Notes: a model not told the origin generated them from the sequence alone. DNA of 44,560 bases from DATLYB01 sp964502525 (GCA_964502525.1 CAZCXH010000018.1:1-44560); one strand, 5' to 3'. Counted from the first letter of the stretch, positions 24,760 through 33,170 are shown. Translations and numbers: made by a program.

Positions 24760-25180
24760 AAATGTGATTGTTATGAACGCAAAGAACGTAAATTGAAACT
24801 TACCTATTTCCGTTAGCGTAAACGGTCAATCCTCATGCAGGAAACGGATTCGGGGCATTCCATGGATGACTCCTAATCATAAAAATGTCCATCTCCGGAT
24901 GGACATTTTTATTTATTCCATCGGCATGCAGGTTTCCAAATTGGTACTGAATGGCGCCAATTGGCATATGCCCGTCCGGCTGGCGGGCATCCGATCATGA
25001 TTCTTTTTTCAGCACTTGTTTCGGGATTCAACAATCACCAATTGTAACAAAAGTGTCATAAATCGGAAGATTGTTTCAAAATTCCCGCCTGATGCCTCTG
25101 CCCGAAGCGCGCTTGCTTTGCGGAGTGATAGTTTTTCCTTAATATTGGCTTCAATCTTACTTAACTAAAGCCTTAATGTC
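24760..25180. other. 421-bp divergent intergenic region with an orphan terminator
   Basis: It separates two divergent starts (24759 and 25181) and has no gene. It contains a very strong hairpin at 24879-24912 and a smaller ATGCCCG/CGGGCAT inverted repeat near 24967-24990. The 24780-24880 part has no ORF and could be transcribed as a small RNA ending at the hairpin; that is inference. Confidence 0.6.
24879..24912. terminator. 15-bp perfect hairpin with TCCG loop, bidirectional terminator type
   Basis: ATAAAAATGTCCATC (24879-24893), loop TCCG, GATGGACATTTTTAT (24898-24912). The T run follows the stem on both strands, so it can stop polymerase from either side. It lies between two divergent gene starts and so has no annotated gene to terminate. 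Confidence 0.8.
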
Positions 25181-28100
25181 ATGAAAAAATTGAATGTCCT
25201 GCTTTCAGCGGTGCTATTCCTGTGCTTAAACGTTTACGGCCAGTTTATTCCGTATGATGCCACCGTTGTTCCCGGTGACGTAAAAATCAACGGCACCCTC
25301 GACATGCTTGACGAGTTCTCAACGCTCTACACCATTCCCATTGAGATGCCGGATGGCATCAAGCTGATGACGGATATTTATATCCCTATAACGCAGGACA
25401 GCATGGCTGTTGACGTGGCCGGACTGGGAAAGATCACACTGATACCGAGAGGAACACAGTTATTCTATTATGATTCGATAACTACGTCCACCGGCAAGGT
25501 TGTCAATCCCGATCCATACTCGCTGCCGATGATTCTCACGCGTACGCCTTATGACAAGACGGGTGATTTAACGGGACGCATCATCACTATTTTCGGATAT
25601 GCGTACGCAATGTCGGACATGCGCGGACGCTATAGCTCCGAGGGTGTTTATTTCCCGATGATGAGCGATAGCTGGAACAAAAATCCATATCATAATCATT
25701 TCAAGCATATTCTCGACTATACCAGCTTTGACCATCCGAGGAACGGCAACAGGCATGAAGACGGTTATTGGACTGTCCGCAATCTTGTTGATTCGGTGCA
25801 GCGCGCTTATGATATTGACAATGACGGTGATTTGGACACTTTCAATGTTTGCAACGGCAGCCTGGGCACATTGGGAGCATCGGCATTGGGCAACACCCAA
25901 TACCAGGAAGCTGGTGCTCATAAGATAGATCCGATGGGCACAGGCATGAAGGGCATGTTTCCGATTGTCGCCACGCTGGAGCACTTCAGATACACCGGTT
26001 ATCAAAACGGTGTGTTCCGTGAAAGGATTGTAACAGGATGGCTGAAAGGACAGATCTTCGATGTGGAAGATGATCTCATTGACATTGATTACGACAGGCA
26101 AAATAACATACACACTTCGGCCGACTATGATCTGCCCAAGCCCATTGAAGTGAACAACAAAACGAAAACATATCAGCCAAATCAATTTGATGCGTCAGCG
26201 CTGGCAATTGATCACTTCGTGAGGATGCGTTACACAAGAAGCGATAGCGTAAAGGGTTTTCCGGGATATTATCCGAACTCGGAAGGGCGGGGCGATATGG
26301 ACGGAAGCCATGCGCCTGTTGACATTAACGGAGAGTCTGTTATGCGCGGAAAGGTTGTGGGCGGCAGGGTGGAGGATGTGCCTGACAGCGACCCGGAAGG
26401 AATTATCGGGTTTGGCAATACACCCCGCCCGAATCTTAATTACAGCCGATACCGCAACATGGATGTGCCGTGCTATCACCTCACCGGCTGGTGGGACATC
26501 TTCACTGACGGGCAAATCGAAACATGGCGGCTCATGAAAGAGGCCTTACAGCAAACAGGTTCCCCGAATGCCAACCTTCAGAAAATGGTGATTGGCCCTT
26601 GGGTGCACCAAACTATCGGAGGTCTCAAAACCGGGGATATGCTCTACAAGGATAATGTTACAGAAATCCTCGGATTTGCAATCGGTGACGTGGACATTGA
26701 AGACCTCGCCATTGAAGACGTGCTCAGCTCTGAAATTGTAAGCTGGTTCCGCTATACGCTCAATTATAATGATTATAAGAACATAGGCCTGCCCAAAGTG
26801 AGGCTGCCCGAAAGTCATGTCTGGCAGGAGCTGGCAGGAGGATTGAAAGTAAGGGTTCCTTCTGAAAATTACGAGATTCTGTTTATGGACTTGATCAACT
26901 TTATCAATGGCACGGGCGACTTGACGGGGTTGCCATACGAAATTGAAGTGCTCGGAGTTCCCGTGCCGCAAACGATTGACGTACCGCCATTGAACGAACC
27001 TGTTATCAAGGAACTGGATGGAAAGGAAATCAGCGCAGCGGTTGACTCAATTGACTTCTCGAATGTTGCGAATTTCAGATTCTACGTTATTGGCCCCATA
27101 GAGGATGGTTACAGTTATTATGATAATCTTGGCGTGTTGCGCAATAATGACACGCTCGGCAATTACTGGTACCATTCAGACACTTTCCCGATAGTGAATA
27201 ACATTAATTGGAAAACAATGTATATGCATCAGAACGGGCAGCTCAATTATAGCGCTCCCGCTGAGGATGAAGGGTTCACCATGTATATCCACGACCCGGA
27301 TGACCAGGTTTACACGCTTGGCGGAGCGAACATGATCGTGAAGCTTCCCGATGGGTATCACAGCACCGTGCAAAACAGTTCGAACAGCCAGGGGCAGATC
27401 AACCTTGCCGATCCGAGGTGGAAGCACAGAACCATGGACCGCAACGGAGTGGTGTCTTTTGAATATACAGTAGCGCAAGATTCGCTTTGCATCATCGGAT
27501 TCCCCGAAGTGAAGCTTTATGCAAAATCCAACCCGGGAGGAGAAATCAAAGGTCCCACCGACACCGATTTCTTTGTACGCGTTCTTGACGTTTATCCGCC
27601 AAGTCCCCAATACCCTTACGGCAGGGAGTTTTTCGTGGTGGAAGGATGCGTGAATGCAAGGGCAAGGGATTATGCCCGTGCGCTTGTTGAAGCCAAAGGG
27701 CATGAAACGAAAGAGATTAACAACATTCCTTTCACAAACATAGAGATCGGGCAGATTTACGAATATTACTTCCGCCTGATGCCTATAGCATACACCTGGG
27801 GAGCCGGTCACAAGGTTAAGATACTCATCAGCAGCAGCAATCACACCCGCTACCAGGTGAATCCCAACATCCCGATCAACGAGGGCGACTTCTTCCGCAG
27901 GCAGCCGCTGGACGGGCAGACCTACATCTTCAATGATCCGGAAAAAGGCCCCATTGAAATGGAACCCAGAGTGGCCGTTCAGAGGATAGCGCACTCACCC
28001 GAATATCCCACGAGCATCATCCTTCCCGTTTATGATAAGACGTTTACGAATATCCGGGAAGTGCTGGCGCAGTCAGGAAGCGAGTTGAGAACATTGGTAT

Positions 28101-28321
28101 ATCCCAATCCGGCTACCGAAGAATTCAATGTTTATGTCAGCAAGCCCAACGAGAATTATGAGCTTGTGATGTTCAGCGAAATCGGGCAGGAAGTTTATAA
28201 AACAAAATTCACTGATGAACTGAAGATGAATGCGAAGCGCTTTGACAAAGGCATCTACCTTGTGCAGGTGCGCGATGTGAAAACGAAAGATTCGTTTACG
28301 TCAAAGGTTACGATACAATAA
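25181..28321 (+). CDS. CocE/NonD (peptidase S15) family hydrolase with T9SS sorting domain
   Basis: A 1046-residue secreted serine hydrolase. MKKLNVLLSAVLFLCLNVYG is the signal. The S15 alpha/beta-hydrolase part shows the oxyanion region AMSDMRGRYSSEG (142-155), the nucleophile Ser227 in CNGSLG, an acid at Asp439 in HLTGWWDIFTDG, and His476 in IGPWVHQ. The jelly-roll C-terminal domain lies at about 680-940. Residues about 970-1046 are a type IX sorting domain (YPNPATEEFNVYV, FDKGIYLVQVRDV). It is much longer than usual CocE/S15 enzymes, mainly from inserts before residue 225 and at about 500-640. A calcium-loop-like DIDNDGDLD (211-219) precedes the nucleophile. Such enzymes cleave esters, acyl-amides or Xaa-Pro peptides; the substrate is not readable. 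Confidence 0.9.
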   Translation: MKKLNVLLSAVLFLCLNVYGQFIPYDATVVPGDVKINGTLDMLDEFSTLYTIPIEMPDGIKLMTDIYIPITQDSMAVDVAGLGKITLIPRGTQLFYYDSITTSTGKVVNPDPYSLPMILTRTPYDKTGDLTGRIITIFGYAYAMSDMRGRYSSEGVYFPMMSDSWNKNPYHNHFKHILDYTSFDHPRNGNRHEDGYWTVRNLVDSVQRAYDIDNDGDLDTFNVCNGSLGTLGASALGNTQYQEAGAHKIDPMGTGMKGMFPIVATLEHFRYTGYQNGVFRERIVTGWLKGQIFDVEDDLIDIDYDRQNNIHTSADYDLPKPIEVNNKTKTYQPNQFDASALAIDHFVRMRYTRSDSVKGFPGYYPNSEGRGDMDGSHAPVDINGESVMRGKVVGGRVEDVPDSDPEGIIGFGNTPRPNLNYSRYRNMDVPCYHLTGWWDIFTDGQIETWRLMKEALQQTGSPNANLQKMVIGPWVHQTIGGLKTGDMLYKDNVTEILGFAIGDVDIEDLAIEDVLSSEIVSWFRYTLNYNDYKNIGLPKVRLPESHVWQELAGGLKVRVPSENYEILFMDLINFINGTGDLTGLPYEIEVLGVPVPQTIDVPPLNEPVIKELDGKEISAAVDSIDFSNVANFRFYVIGPIEDGYSYYDNLGVLRNNDTLGNYWYHSDTFPIVNNINWKTMYMHQNGQLNYSAPAEDEGFTMYIHDPDDQVYTLGGANMIVKLPDGYHSTVQNSSNSQGQINLADPRWKHRTMDRNGVVSFEYTVAQDSLCIIGFPEVKLYAKSNPGGEIKGPTDTDFFVRVLDVYPPSPQYPYGREFFVVEGCVNARARDYARALVEAKGHETKEINNIPFTNIEIGQIYEYYFRLMPIAYTWGAGHKVKILISSSNHTRYQVNPNIPINEGDFFRRQPLDGQTYIFNDPEKGPIEMEPRVAVQRIAHSPEYPTSIILPVYDKTFTNIREVLAQSGSELRTLVYPNPATEEFNVYVSKPNENYELVMFSEIGQEVYKTKFTDELKMNAKRFDKGIYLVQVRDVKTKDSFTSKVTIQ

Positions 28322-28338
28322 GCCTAAGCGACTTTTAC

Positions 28339-28378
28339 AAAAGGAGTGATGAATCATTTAATCATCACTCCTTTTTTA
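28339..28378. terminator. Shared bidirectional terminator of convergent genes
   Basis: AAGGAGTGATGA (28341-28352) pairs with TCATCACTCCTT (28362-28373), with A and T runs outside. It lies 20 bp past the hydrolase stop. On the other strand the stem encodes the last residues of the 133-residue protein, so that gene's stop is inside its own terminator. Confidence 0.85.
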
Positions 28379-28755
28379 TTTAACACGGGAATATTGGTCA
28401 GGTTATCCCTGACAATGCTCTCACTGACAAAAACGAATTGCTTGTCGTAGAGAAAACCATCGAGCCAGAAACTCACCCAAAACTGGTTGGCGATGCCGGT
28501 TAATTTCTCCGGGAGGATTTCGAGCGTTACAAAATCGCGCCCCTCAATTTTTTCGAAGAAATGGCGCAGCGATGAAGTCTTCACCTGTTTCCCGTCAACA
28601 GTGCCATATCCTTTTGAATTCACCAGCACACCGCTGATGGCTTTATCTTTCATGTTCACGAGGTAAACCACCCACACTTCCCCCTCCTCGTCAGCCCGTG
28701 GAGCTACGGCCACCGCTATGTCCTTCACCTTTTTAAAAGGTATGTCCTTGATCAT
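28354..28755 (-). CDS. Small conserved Bacteroidota protein, function unknown
   Basis: A 133-residue soluble protein without signal or membrane segment. I recognise the layout (IPFKKVKDIAVAVAP, VWVVYLVNMKD, VLVNSKGYG, SLRHFFEKI, YDKQFVFVSESI, IPVLNKKGVMIK) as a conserved Bacteroidota family but know no function for it. The ending IPVL..KGVMI is characteristic. ATG at 28755. It is convergent with the secreted hydrolase and shares its terminator; the C-terminal KKGVMIK codons lie in that terminator stem. Confidence 0.75.
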   Translation of the reverse strand: MIKDIPFKKVKDIAVAVAPRADEEGEVWVVYLVNMKDKAISGVLVNSKGYGTVDGKQVKTSSLRHFFEKIEGRDFVTLEILPEKLTGIANQFWVSFWLDGFLYDKQFVFVSESIVRDNLTNIPVLNKKGVMIK

Positions 28756-28835
28756 GTTCCTGAATTTAGCTCTATTAACCTGAAATGTCCATATTTTATC
28801 CCGAAACGGTTGAGATAATTATCCAGACAGGAGCA

Positions 28836-28942
28836 GATATACCGAAACAACTCAGGTTTTCGAACAATTGAAATGTAGAATGTTCGGTATTAACCAAGAG
28901 TACGTTTCTTTCCTTCGAAAATTCGACTACTCTTGGTATATC
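28836..28942 (+). repeat. 107-bp two-hairpin repeat, copy 2
   Basis: The ends are a perfect 8-bp inverted repeat, GATATACC and GGTATATC. Unit one (28839-28890) is closed by ATACCGAA/TTCGGTAT; unit two (28893-28937) by ACCAAGAGTA/TACTCTTGGT. The same arrangement in reverse orientation is at 14984-15090, and a lone unit one is at 20185-20223. No target duplication is visible. Confidence 0.82.
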
Positions 28943-29101
28943 AACATTGCTGAAACACTCCAGCAGATCAATATCGCTTCAACTTTTGATTTTCCGCAAA
29001 AAGATGAAATTTGTCAACCGGGCGCTCTGGACTCTCTGCCGGCCGGAAAGCAGGTGGTTGAAAACCCCAAAACGGGGTTGCCGATGCTGAAAGGCTCGTG
29101 A

Positions 29102-29170
29102 GTTTACGGTTTCCGGTTTACACGTTTACGGTTGTTGTTTCCGTAAACCGTAAACAAGTAAACCGTAAAC
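29102..29170. repeat. Gene-end GTTTACGG/CCGTAAAC word hairpin (site 2 of 3)
   Basis: The left arm repeats GTTTACGG and GGTTTAC words, the right arm CCGTAAACCGTAAAC and AAGTAAACCGTAAAC; a TTGTTGTTT spacer separates them. Arms match at 11 bases on the outside and 8 inside. It begins 11 bp past the stop of the membrane glycosyltransferase at 29182. Confidence 0.7.
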
Positions 29171-29181
29171 TTCTCATGTAA

Positions 29182-30882
29182 TTAATTTACATCCTTTTCC
29201 CTGCTTTGTTTAAGAAGGAACAATTGATTTGTTTCATTCTCTGATACCAACCCAAAATTGTATTTACCAGGATTATCAATGAAGTCAGGCTTCTTATTGC
29301 TGGCGCGCATGAAGCCTATGGATTCTATCATATTCATAGAACTTGCTTTTTCCCTTTCTTTATTCAGTAATAGATAAGTTCCGTCCGGCAAGGAATCATA
29401 AGAGTGATTCATATAAAATGCAAATGGCAAAGGATTTTGGAATCCATCATAAATGCCATAATTCCGGCTTAGACCTGCGTCAGTAAGGATAAGGGATGGA
29501 TTAAGATTTTTTACCCTTTCCACCATCTCCTTTTCCATTATATATTCGTTGGTAAACCCTCTTTCTGCCCATGTTATTATTTCTTTCGATTGCCAGACAA
29601 CCTGTGGCACTACGATCGTGAGGCACAGCAGTACAGCCGCAAGAATTTTCTTCTCCCTGAATAATGGAATATTAATCACTGATAGCAGGACAAGTGAAAC
29701 TGTTGCGAATGCCGCAGCGCCAAGGCGCAGGCTGACAGTGCTCAATTGCATTTCAGCATATTTCCGTTCAAAAAGGATCAATGAAATGAATGCCGCTGCA
29801 AGAAATAAGAAGATAATGACGCAATATTTCTGTCTTTCCTTTTTGCCGAAAGCATGTTGGTTAAGAATGTTATAAATGCCAAATGCCCCATTGATCGCCA
29901 TGGGAATTAAGACAGGCAGCCAAAGACGATGGATAAGCGCAACAGGGTTCCATGAAAAAAGGCTTTGGCTCCCAAACCACCAGACTGATATAGTAAAAAT
30001 AAAATACGCTTTCAGTTTTTTTCGGATTAAAGAATTCGCTGGCTGAACAACGTTCAGTACCGCCAGTAAAAACAGAATGCCAAAAGTGTAATTCTGCATC
30101 AGGAACTGAAATGGCTGAATCGTACAACGCAATAAAATTGTAATAAACGAAGCATCATCGTAATCACTGGCGGTAATGGTTGCTAAATATTCCGCATCAC
30201 GCAGCCTGCCTGAGAGATTCCCGGTTTTGACGCCATGAATTGCAAGAGTGGCGGCAACCCATAGAATGAATGATAAAAACGCATACTTCCAGTATTCTTT
30301 CATAGCTCCATCGCTATTCCGATCCTTCACAAAAAAATAAATGAGCAGCGGCATATAGAATGCCCCCGATTCTTTAGACCATAGTGAAACCGCCAATATC
30401 GAAGCGGTTAATACACCGAAAAATCGCGCGGAGATAAGGCTTTTGCGCTCCCTTAAAAAGAAAAGCAAATAAACAAGAACAACCGCGTTGGTCGTGAGCG
30501 TTGCCATCATATCGCTTGTTATGAGCGTGCTGTTGCGAAGCATAATTGGAGATGTGGCTAAAGCTATAATAGCGCCATGGGCAACAGGTTTGTTGATCCG
30601 TCCGATAACAAAATAAATAAGGAAGAGCAGTAATAAAAATTCAGAGAATGTAATATACGTAAGCCATCCGCCAAAGCCCCCTATGCAAATTCCAATGGTA
30701 TATGGAACGTAACTGAAAATCCGTGCGGCATAAGCATGTTCGCCAAGAGGCCAGTATCCTGACTTCAGTTGCAGAGCCAGCCTTAAATAATCGCCTGAGT
30801 CGAATACTGAAATCAAATGGTATGGAACTGCAAGTGTTAAAGCAACTGCGGAAATTAAAATCAGGATAAAAAATGATCTCAA
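29182..30882 (-). CDS. Polytopic GT-C-type glycosyltransferase-like membrane protein
   Basis: A 566-residue membrane protein with about 11-12 hydrophobic segments in the first 430 residues and a soluble C-terminal part. It resembles the GT39/PMT_2 group: an early first-loop acidic motif FDSGDYLRLA (Asp28/Asp31), SDMMATLTTNAVVLVYLLFF, and SLWSKESGAFYMPLLIY. Such proteins use polyprenyl-phosphate sugars to modify proteins or lipids on the outer face of the inner membrane. The assignment is by layout, so the acceptor is unknown. The start is TTG at 30882, forced by an in-frame TAG six codons upstream. Divergent from the toxin-antitoxin pair. Confidence 0.7.
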   Translation of the reverse strand: MRSFFILILISAVALTLAVPYHLISVFDSGDYLRLALQLKSGYWPLGEHAYAARIFSYVPYTIGICIGGFGGWLTYITFSEFLLLLFLIYFVIGRINKPVAHGAIIALATSPIMLRNSTLITSDMMATLTTNAVVLVYLLFFLRERKSLISARFFGVLTASILAVSLWSKESGAFYMPLLIYFFVKDRNSDGAMKEYWKYAFLSFILWVAATLAIHGVKTGNLSGRLRDAEYLATITASDYDDASFITILLRCTIQPFQFLMQNYTFGILFLLAVLNVVQPANSLIRKKLKAYFIFTISVWWFGSQSLFSWNPVALIHRLWLPVLIPMAINGAFGIYNILNQHAFGKKERQKYCVIIFLFLAAAFISLILFERKYAEMQLSTVSLRLGAAAFATVSLVLLSVINIPLFREKKILAAVLLCLTIVVPQVVWQSKEIITWAERGFTNEYIMEKEMVERVKNLNPSLILTDAGLSRNYGIYDGFQNPLPFAFYMNHSYDSLPDGTYLLLNKEREKASSMNMIESIGFMRASNKKPDFIDNPGKYNFGLVSENETNQLFLLKQSREKDVN

Positions 30883-30994
30883 CCTCCTCCAAAATAACTA
30901 CAAAAGCTCCTAATCCAATTTGGATGGAAAAAAGTCCATTATCAGAAACATCAGGCAGAGTTTGCATATCTTTATAAACACCAAATCTTCCATT

Positions 30995-31207
30995 ATGGAT
31001 TTAACGCTTAAAAAAAATCAAATAAAAAAAGAGATTGACAAAATTGAAGATGAAAAGCTGGTATGGGCGATAGCGCGGCTGCTTCACCTCGATGACGAGG
31101 GCGATATTCCCGAATGGCATTGGGGTGTTGTGAAAGAAAGAGCGGCAAAATATGCCAAAGGAAAATCCAAAATGAAAGATTGGGACGGGGTGCGAAAGCA
31201 GTTGTGA
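30995..31207 (+). CDS. Antitoxin, addiction-module component family
   Basis: A 70-residue antitoxin. The C-terminal half IPEWHWGVVKERAAKYAKGK then DWDGVRKQL matches the pattern of the unstable-antitoxin family (PF09720 type: PEWH...ER...GK...W..V...L). Its N-terminal half is a helix-rich segment rich in Lys and Glu (KKNQIKKEIDKIEDEKL). It should neutralise the toxin encoded next to it and probably repress their promoter. Start is the ATG at 30995; the longer frame from 30920 runs through the promoter region. Its stop TGA overlaps the toxin start by one base (TGATG). Confidence 0.9.
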   Translation: MDLTLKKNQIKKEIDKIEDEKLVWAIARLLHLDDEGDIPEWHWGVVKERAAKYAKGKSKMKDWDGVRKQL

Positions 31208-31509
31208 TGTTCAGGATTTTAATTGCTGAAGAGGCTGAGGAAGAAATTAAACTTGCAAAAGCCTGGTACGAAAAACAGCGAAAAGGGCTTGGAAAAAATT
31301 TTACCAACACCATCAAAGAGGAAATTAATAGCCTGAAATCTGACAAGGTCGAGCATAGATTGATTTTAGGAGACGTAAGAAGAATCCTGATAAAAAGATT
31401 TCCTTATTTAATTTACTACAAGCGGGATAAGGCTTCTCAAACCGTTAAGATTCTCGCTGTACTGCATCATCGTCAAGAACAGCATCAACTCAGGGCAAGG
31501 CTGCGCTGA
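31207..31509 (+). CDS. RelE/ParE-superfamily toxin
   Basis: A 100-residue toxin. MFRILIAEEAEEEIKLAKAW, YEKQRKGLGKNF, VRRILIKRFPYLIYYK and VKILAVLHHRQEQ follow the RelE/ParE fold, with the basic strand (RRILIKRFPY) and the late H-x-R element in place. RelE-type members cut mRNA at the ribosome and ParE-type members poison gyrase; sequence by eye does not decide. The ATG overlaps the antitoxin stop by one base, giving translational coupling. The SLC13 transporter starts 11 bp after its stop. Confidence 0.9.
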   Translation: MFRILIAEEAEEEIKLAKAWYEKQRKGLGKNFTNTIKEEINSLKSDKVEHRLILGDVRRILIKRFPYLIYYKRDKASQTVKILAVLHHRQEQHQLRARLR

Positions 31510-31520
31510 ACATTTTTCCG

Positions 31521-32987
31521 ATGCGTTTCCTGAAAATCCTCTCCGGTCCACTCGCCTGCGCCCTTTGCTATTTCATGCTGCAATCCGCCCAGCCCGATGA
31601 AAACGTCTCGCGCATGGGCGGCATCGCGGCATGGATGGCGGTGTGGTGGATGCTGGAGCCTGTGCCGATGGCGGTCACTTCATTGCTGCCGGTGTTCCTG
31701 TTTCCGCTGGCGGGGCTGATGAGCACCGAGCAAATCGCGCCTTATTATATGAACGATGTGATGATGCTCTTCATCGGTGGCTTTCTTATCGCTTTCGCGA
31801 TGGAGAAATGGAACCTTCACCGCAGGATGGCGCTGCGCATCATCTGCACCATAGGCTCCGATTTCCATAAGATACTTTTAGGGCTGATGCTTGCCACCTA
31901 CGCCATTTCCATGTGGGTGTCGAACACCGCCACCACGCTGATGATGATGCCCACCACGCTGGCAATCATCGCGCGCATTGAGGAAATCACCGGTGAGCGC
32001 AATAATAAGATTGGCGTTGCCATGCTGCTTGGCATCGCTTATGCTGCTTCCATCGGAGGCACGGCAACGCTGGTGGGCACGCCTCCCAACATGATTTTCC
32101 TGAGCCAGTTCAAGGCTGCTTTTCCCGATGCCGCACCGGTGGGCTTTTTGCAATGGTCGCTGTTCGGCATCCCGTTTTCATTCGGCTATCTCATAATATG
32201 TTATTTTCTGCTGACGAGGATTAACATGCCCGACAAGATTAAGACCGGATCGCAGCACCTCGATACGTTCAGGAAGGAATTAAAAAGCCTGGGAAAGATG
32301 ACTTTCGAGGAGAAGATGGTGACGATACTATTTTCGATCATGGCAGCGCTGTGGTTTACAAGAGCCGACATTCAATTGGGCGGCACCGTGCTGCCCGGCT
32401 GGAGCAGCCTTCTGAATCATCCCAAATTCTTCCAGGACGGCACGGTGGCCATCTTCATGGCAACGCTTCTTTTTCTGATTCCATCCAAATCAAAAAAAGG
32501 CGAGATGCTGATGGATTGGGAAAGTGCGAAAAAACTTCCGTTAAGCATTATTCTGCTATTTGGCGGAGGCTTCGCTCTGGCAAAAGGCTTCTCATCTTCA
32601 GGTCTTGCCGGCTGGATGGGCGGGCAAATGCAGGGGATTGGCGCGCTGCCTGATTTTTTAATAATCCTGTTGCTTTGCCTGTTAATGACCGTGCTGAGCG
32701 AGCTGGCATCGAACGTAGCAGTAACTCAGCTCATGCTTCCCGTGCTGGCAGCGGTTGCCATTGCCGCAGATATTCCCCCGCTGATGCTGATGATTCCGGC
32801 AACGCTTGCCGCATCCATCGGCTTCATGCTGCCGGTGGCGACAGCGCCCAACACTATTGTCTTTACCGGTGAAAAGCTGAAAGTGAAGGATATGGTTAAA
32901 GCGGGATTCTGGCTGGATTTGATTGGAGTGATGTGGCTGACGGCTGCAATGACCTTTTTCGGGAAATGGGTGTTCGCGTTGAATTAA
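31521..32987 (+). CDS. SLC13/DASS family sodium-coupled carboxylate transporter
   Basis: A 488-residue inner-membrane transporter with about 11-12 membrane segments. Both DASS signature Ser-Asn motifs are present: SNT at residues 134-136 (MWVSNTATTLMMMP) and ASNVAVTQLMLP near residue 392. The glycine-rich GIAYAASIGGTATLVGTPPN and GFMLPVATAPNTIV hairpin tips fit the sodium and carboxylate sites of the family. Likely substrates are succinate, malate, fumarate or citrate. ATG at 31521. It lies 11 bp behind the toxin gene, so the pair's promoter may also serve it. A weak AATGAATGA/TCATTCATT hairpin at 33011-33037 follows. Confidence 0.93.
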   Translation: MRFLKILSGPLACALCYFMLQSAQPDENVSRMGGIAAWMAVWWMLEPVPMAVTSLLPVFLFPLAGLMSTEQIAPYYMNDVMMLFIGGFLIAFAMEKWNLHRRMALRIICTIGSDFHKILLGLMLATYAISMWVSNTATTLMMMPTTLAIIARIEEITGERNNKIGVAMLLGIAYAASIGGTATLVGTPPNMIFLSQFKAAFPDAAPVGFLQWSLFGIPFSFGYLIICYFLLTRINMPDKIKTGSQHLDTFRKELKSLGKMTFEEKMVTILFSIMAALWFTRADIQLGGTVLPGWSSLLNHPKFFQDGTVAIFMATLLFLIPSKSKKGEMLMDWESAKKLPLSIILLFGGGFALAKGFSSSGLAGWMGGQMQGIGALPDFLIILLLCLLMTVLSELASNVAVTQLMLPVLAAVAIAADIPPLMLMIPATLAASIGFMLPVATAPNTIVFTGEKLKVKDMVKAGFWLDLIGVMWLTAAMTFFGKWVFALN

Positions 32988-33090
32988 ATGATAGAATGGG
33001 CGAATATGGGAATGAATGAGCAGAATATTCATTCATTAAAAATTTTCATTCAATCATTAAGGCAGTTCTATATAAACATTCTGCCACATA

Positions 33091-33170
33091 CTCTCTCCCT
33101 GCGCTTTCGCTCGCCTCTGGCGAGTGAAGTTATTACATTCACTCGTGGGACGCGAGCGCAGGCGAAGGGG
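33091..33170 (+). repeat. GC-rich palindromic repeat, copy 1
   Basis: CCTGCGC (33098-33104) and GCGCAGG (33156-33162) close the unit. Inside is CTCGCCTCTGGCGAG followed by TGAAGTTATT and CACTCGTGGGACGCGAG. The core recurs at 33301-33375 and, inverted, at 44431-44496. Confidence 0.75.

Larger units (their letters stand above)
28756..29181. other. 426-bp gene-free stretch with two repeat elements
   Basis: It holds the 107-bp two-hairpin repeat (28836-28942) and the GTAAACCG word hairpin (29102-29170). The middle has a CCCAAAACGGGG mini-palindrome near 29065. Short open frames across it are made of repeat sequence and are not credible genes. Confidence 0.75.

Noticed and set aside
28868..29101. 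77-residue plus-strand ORF
   Set aside because: Its first third is translated from the two-hairpin repeat and the rest from unstructured spacer; no family resemblance.
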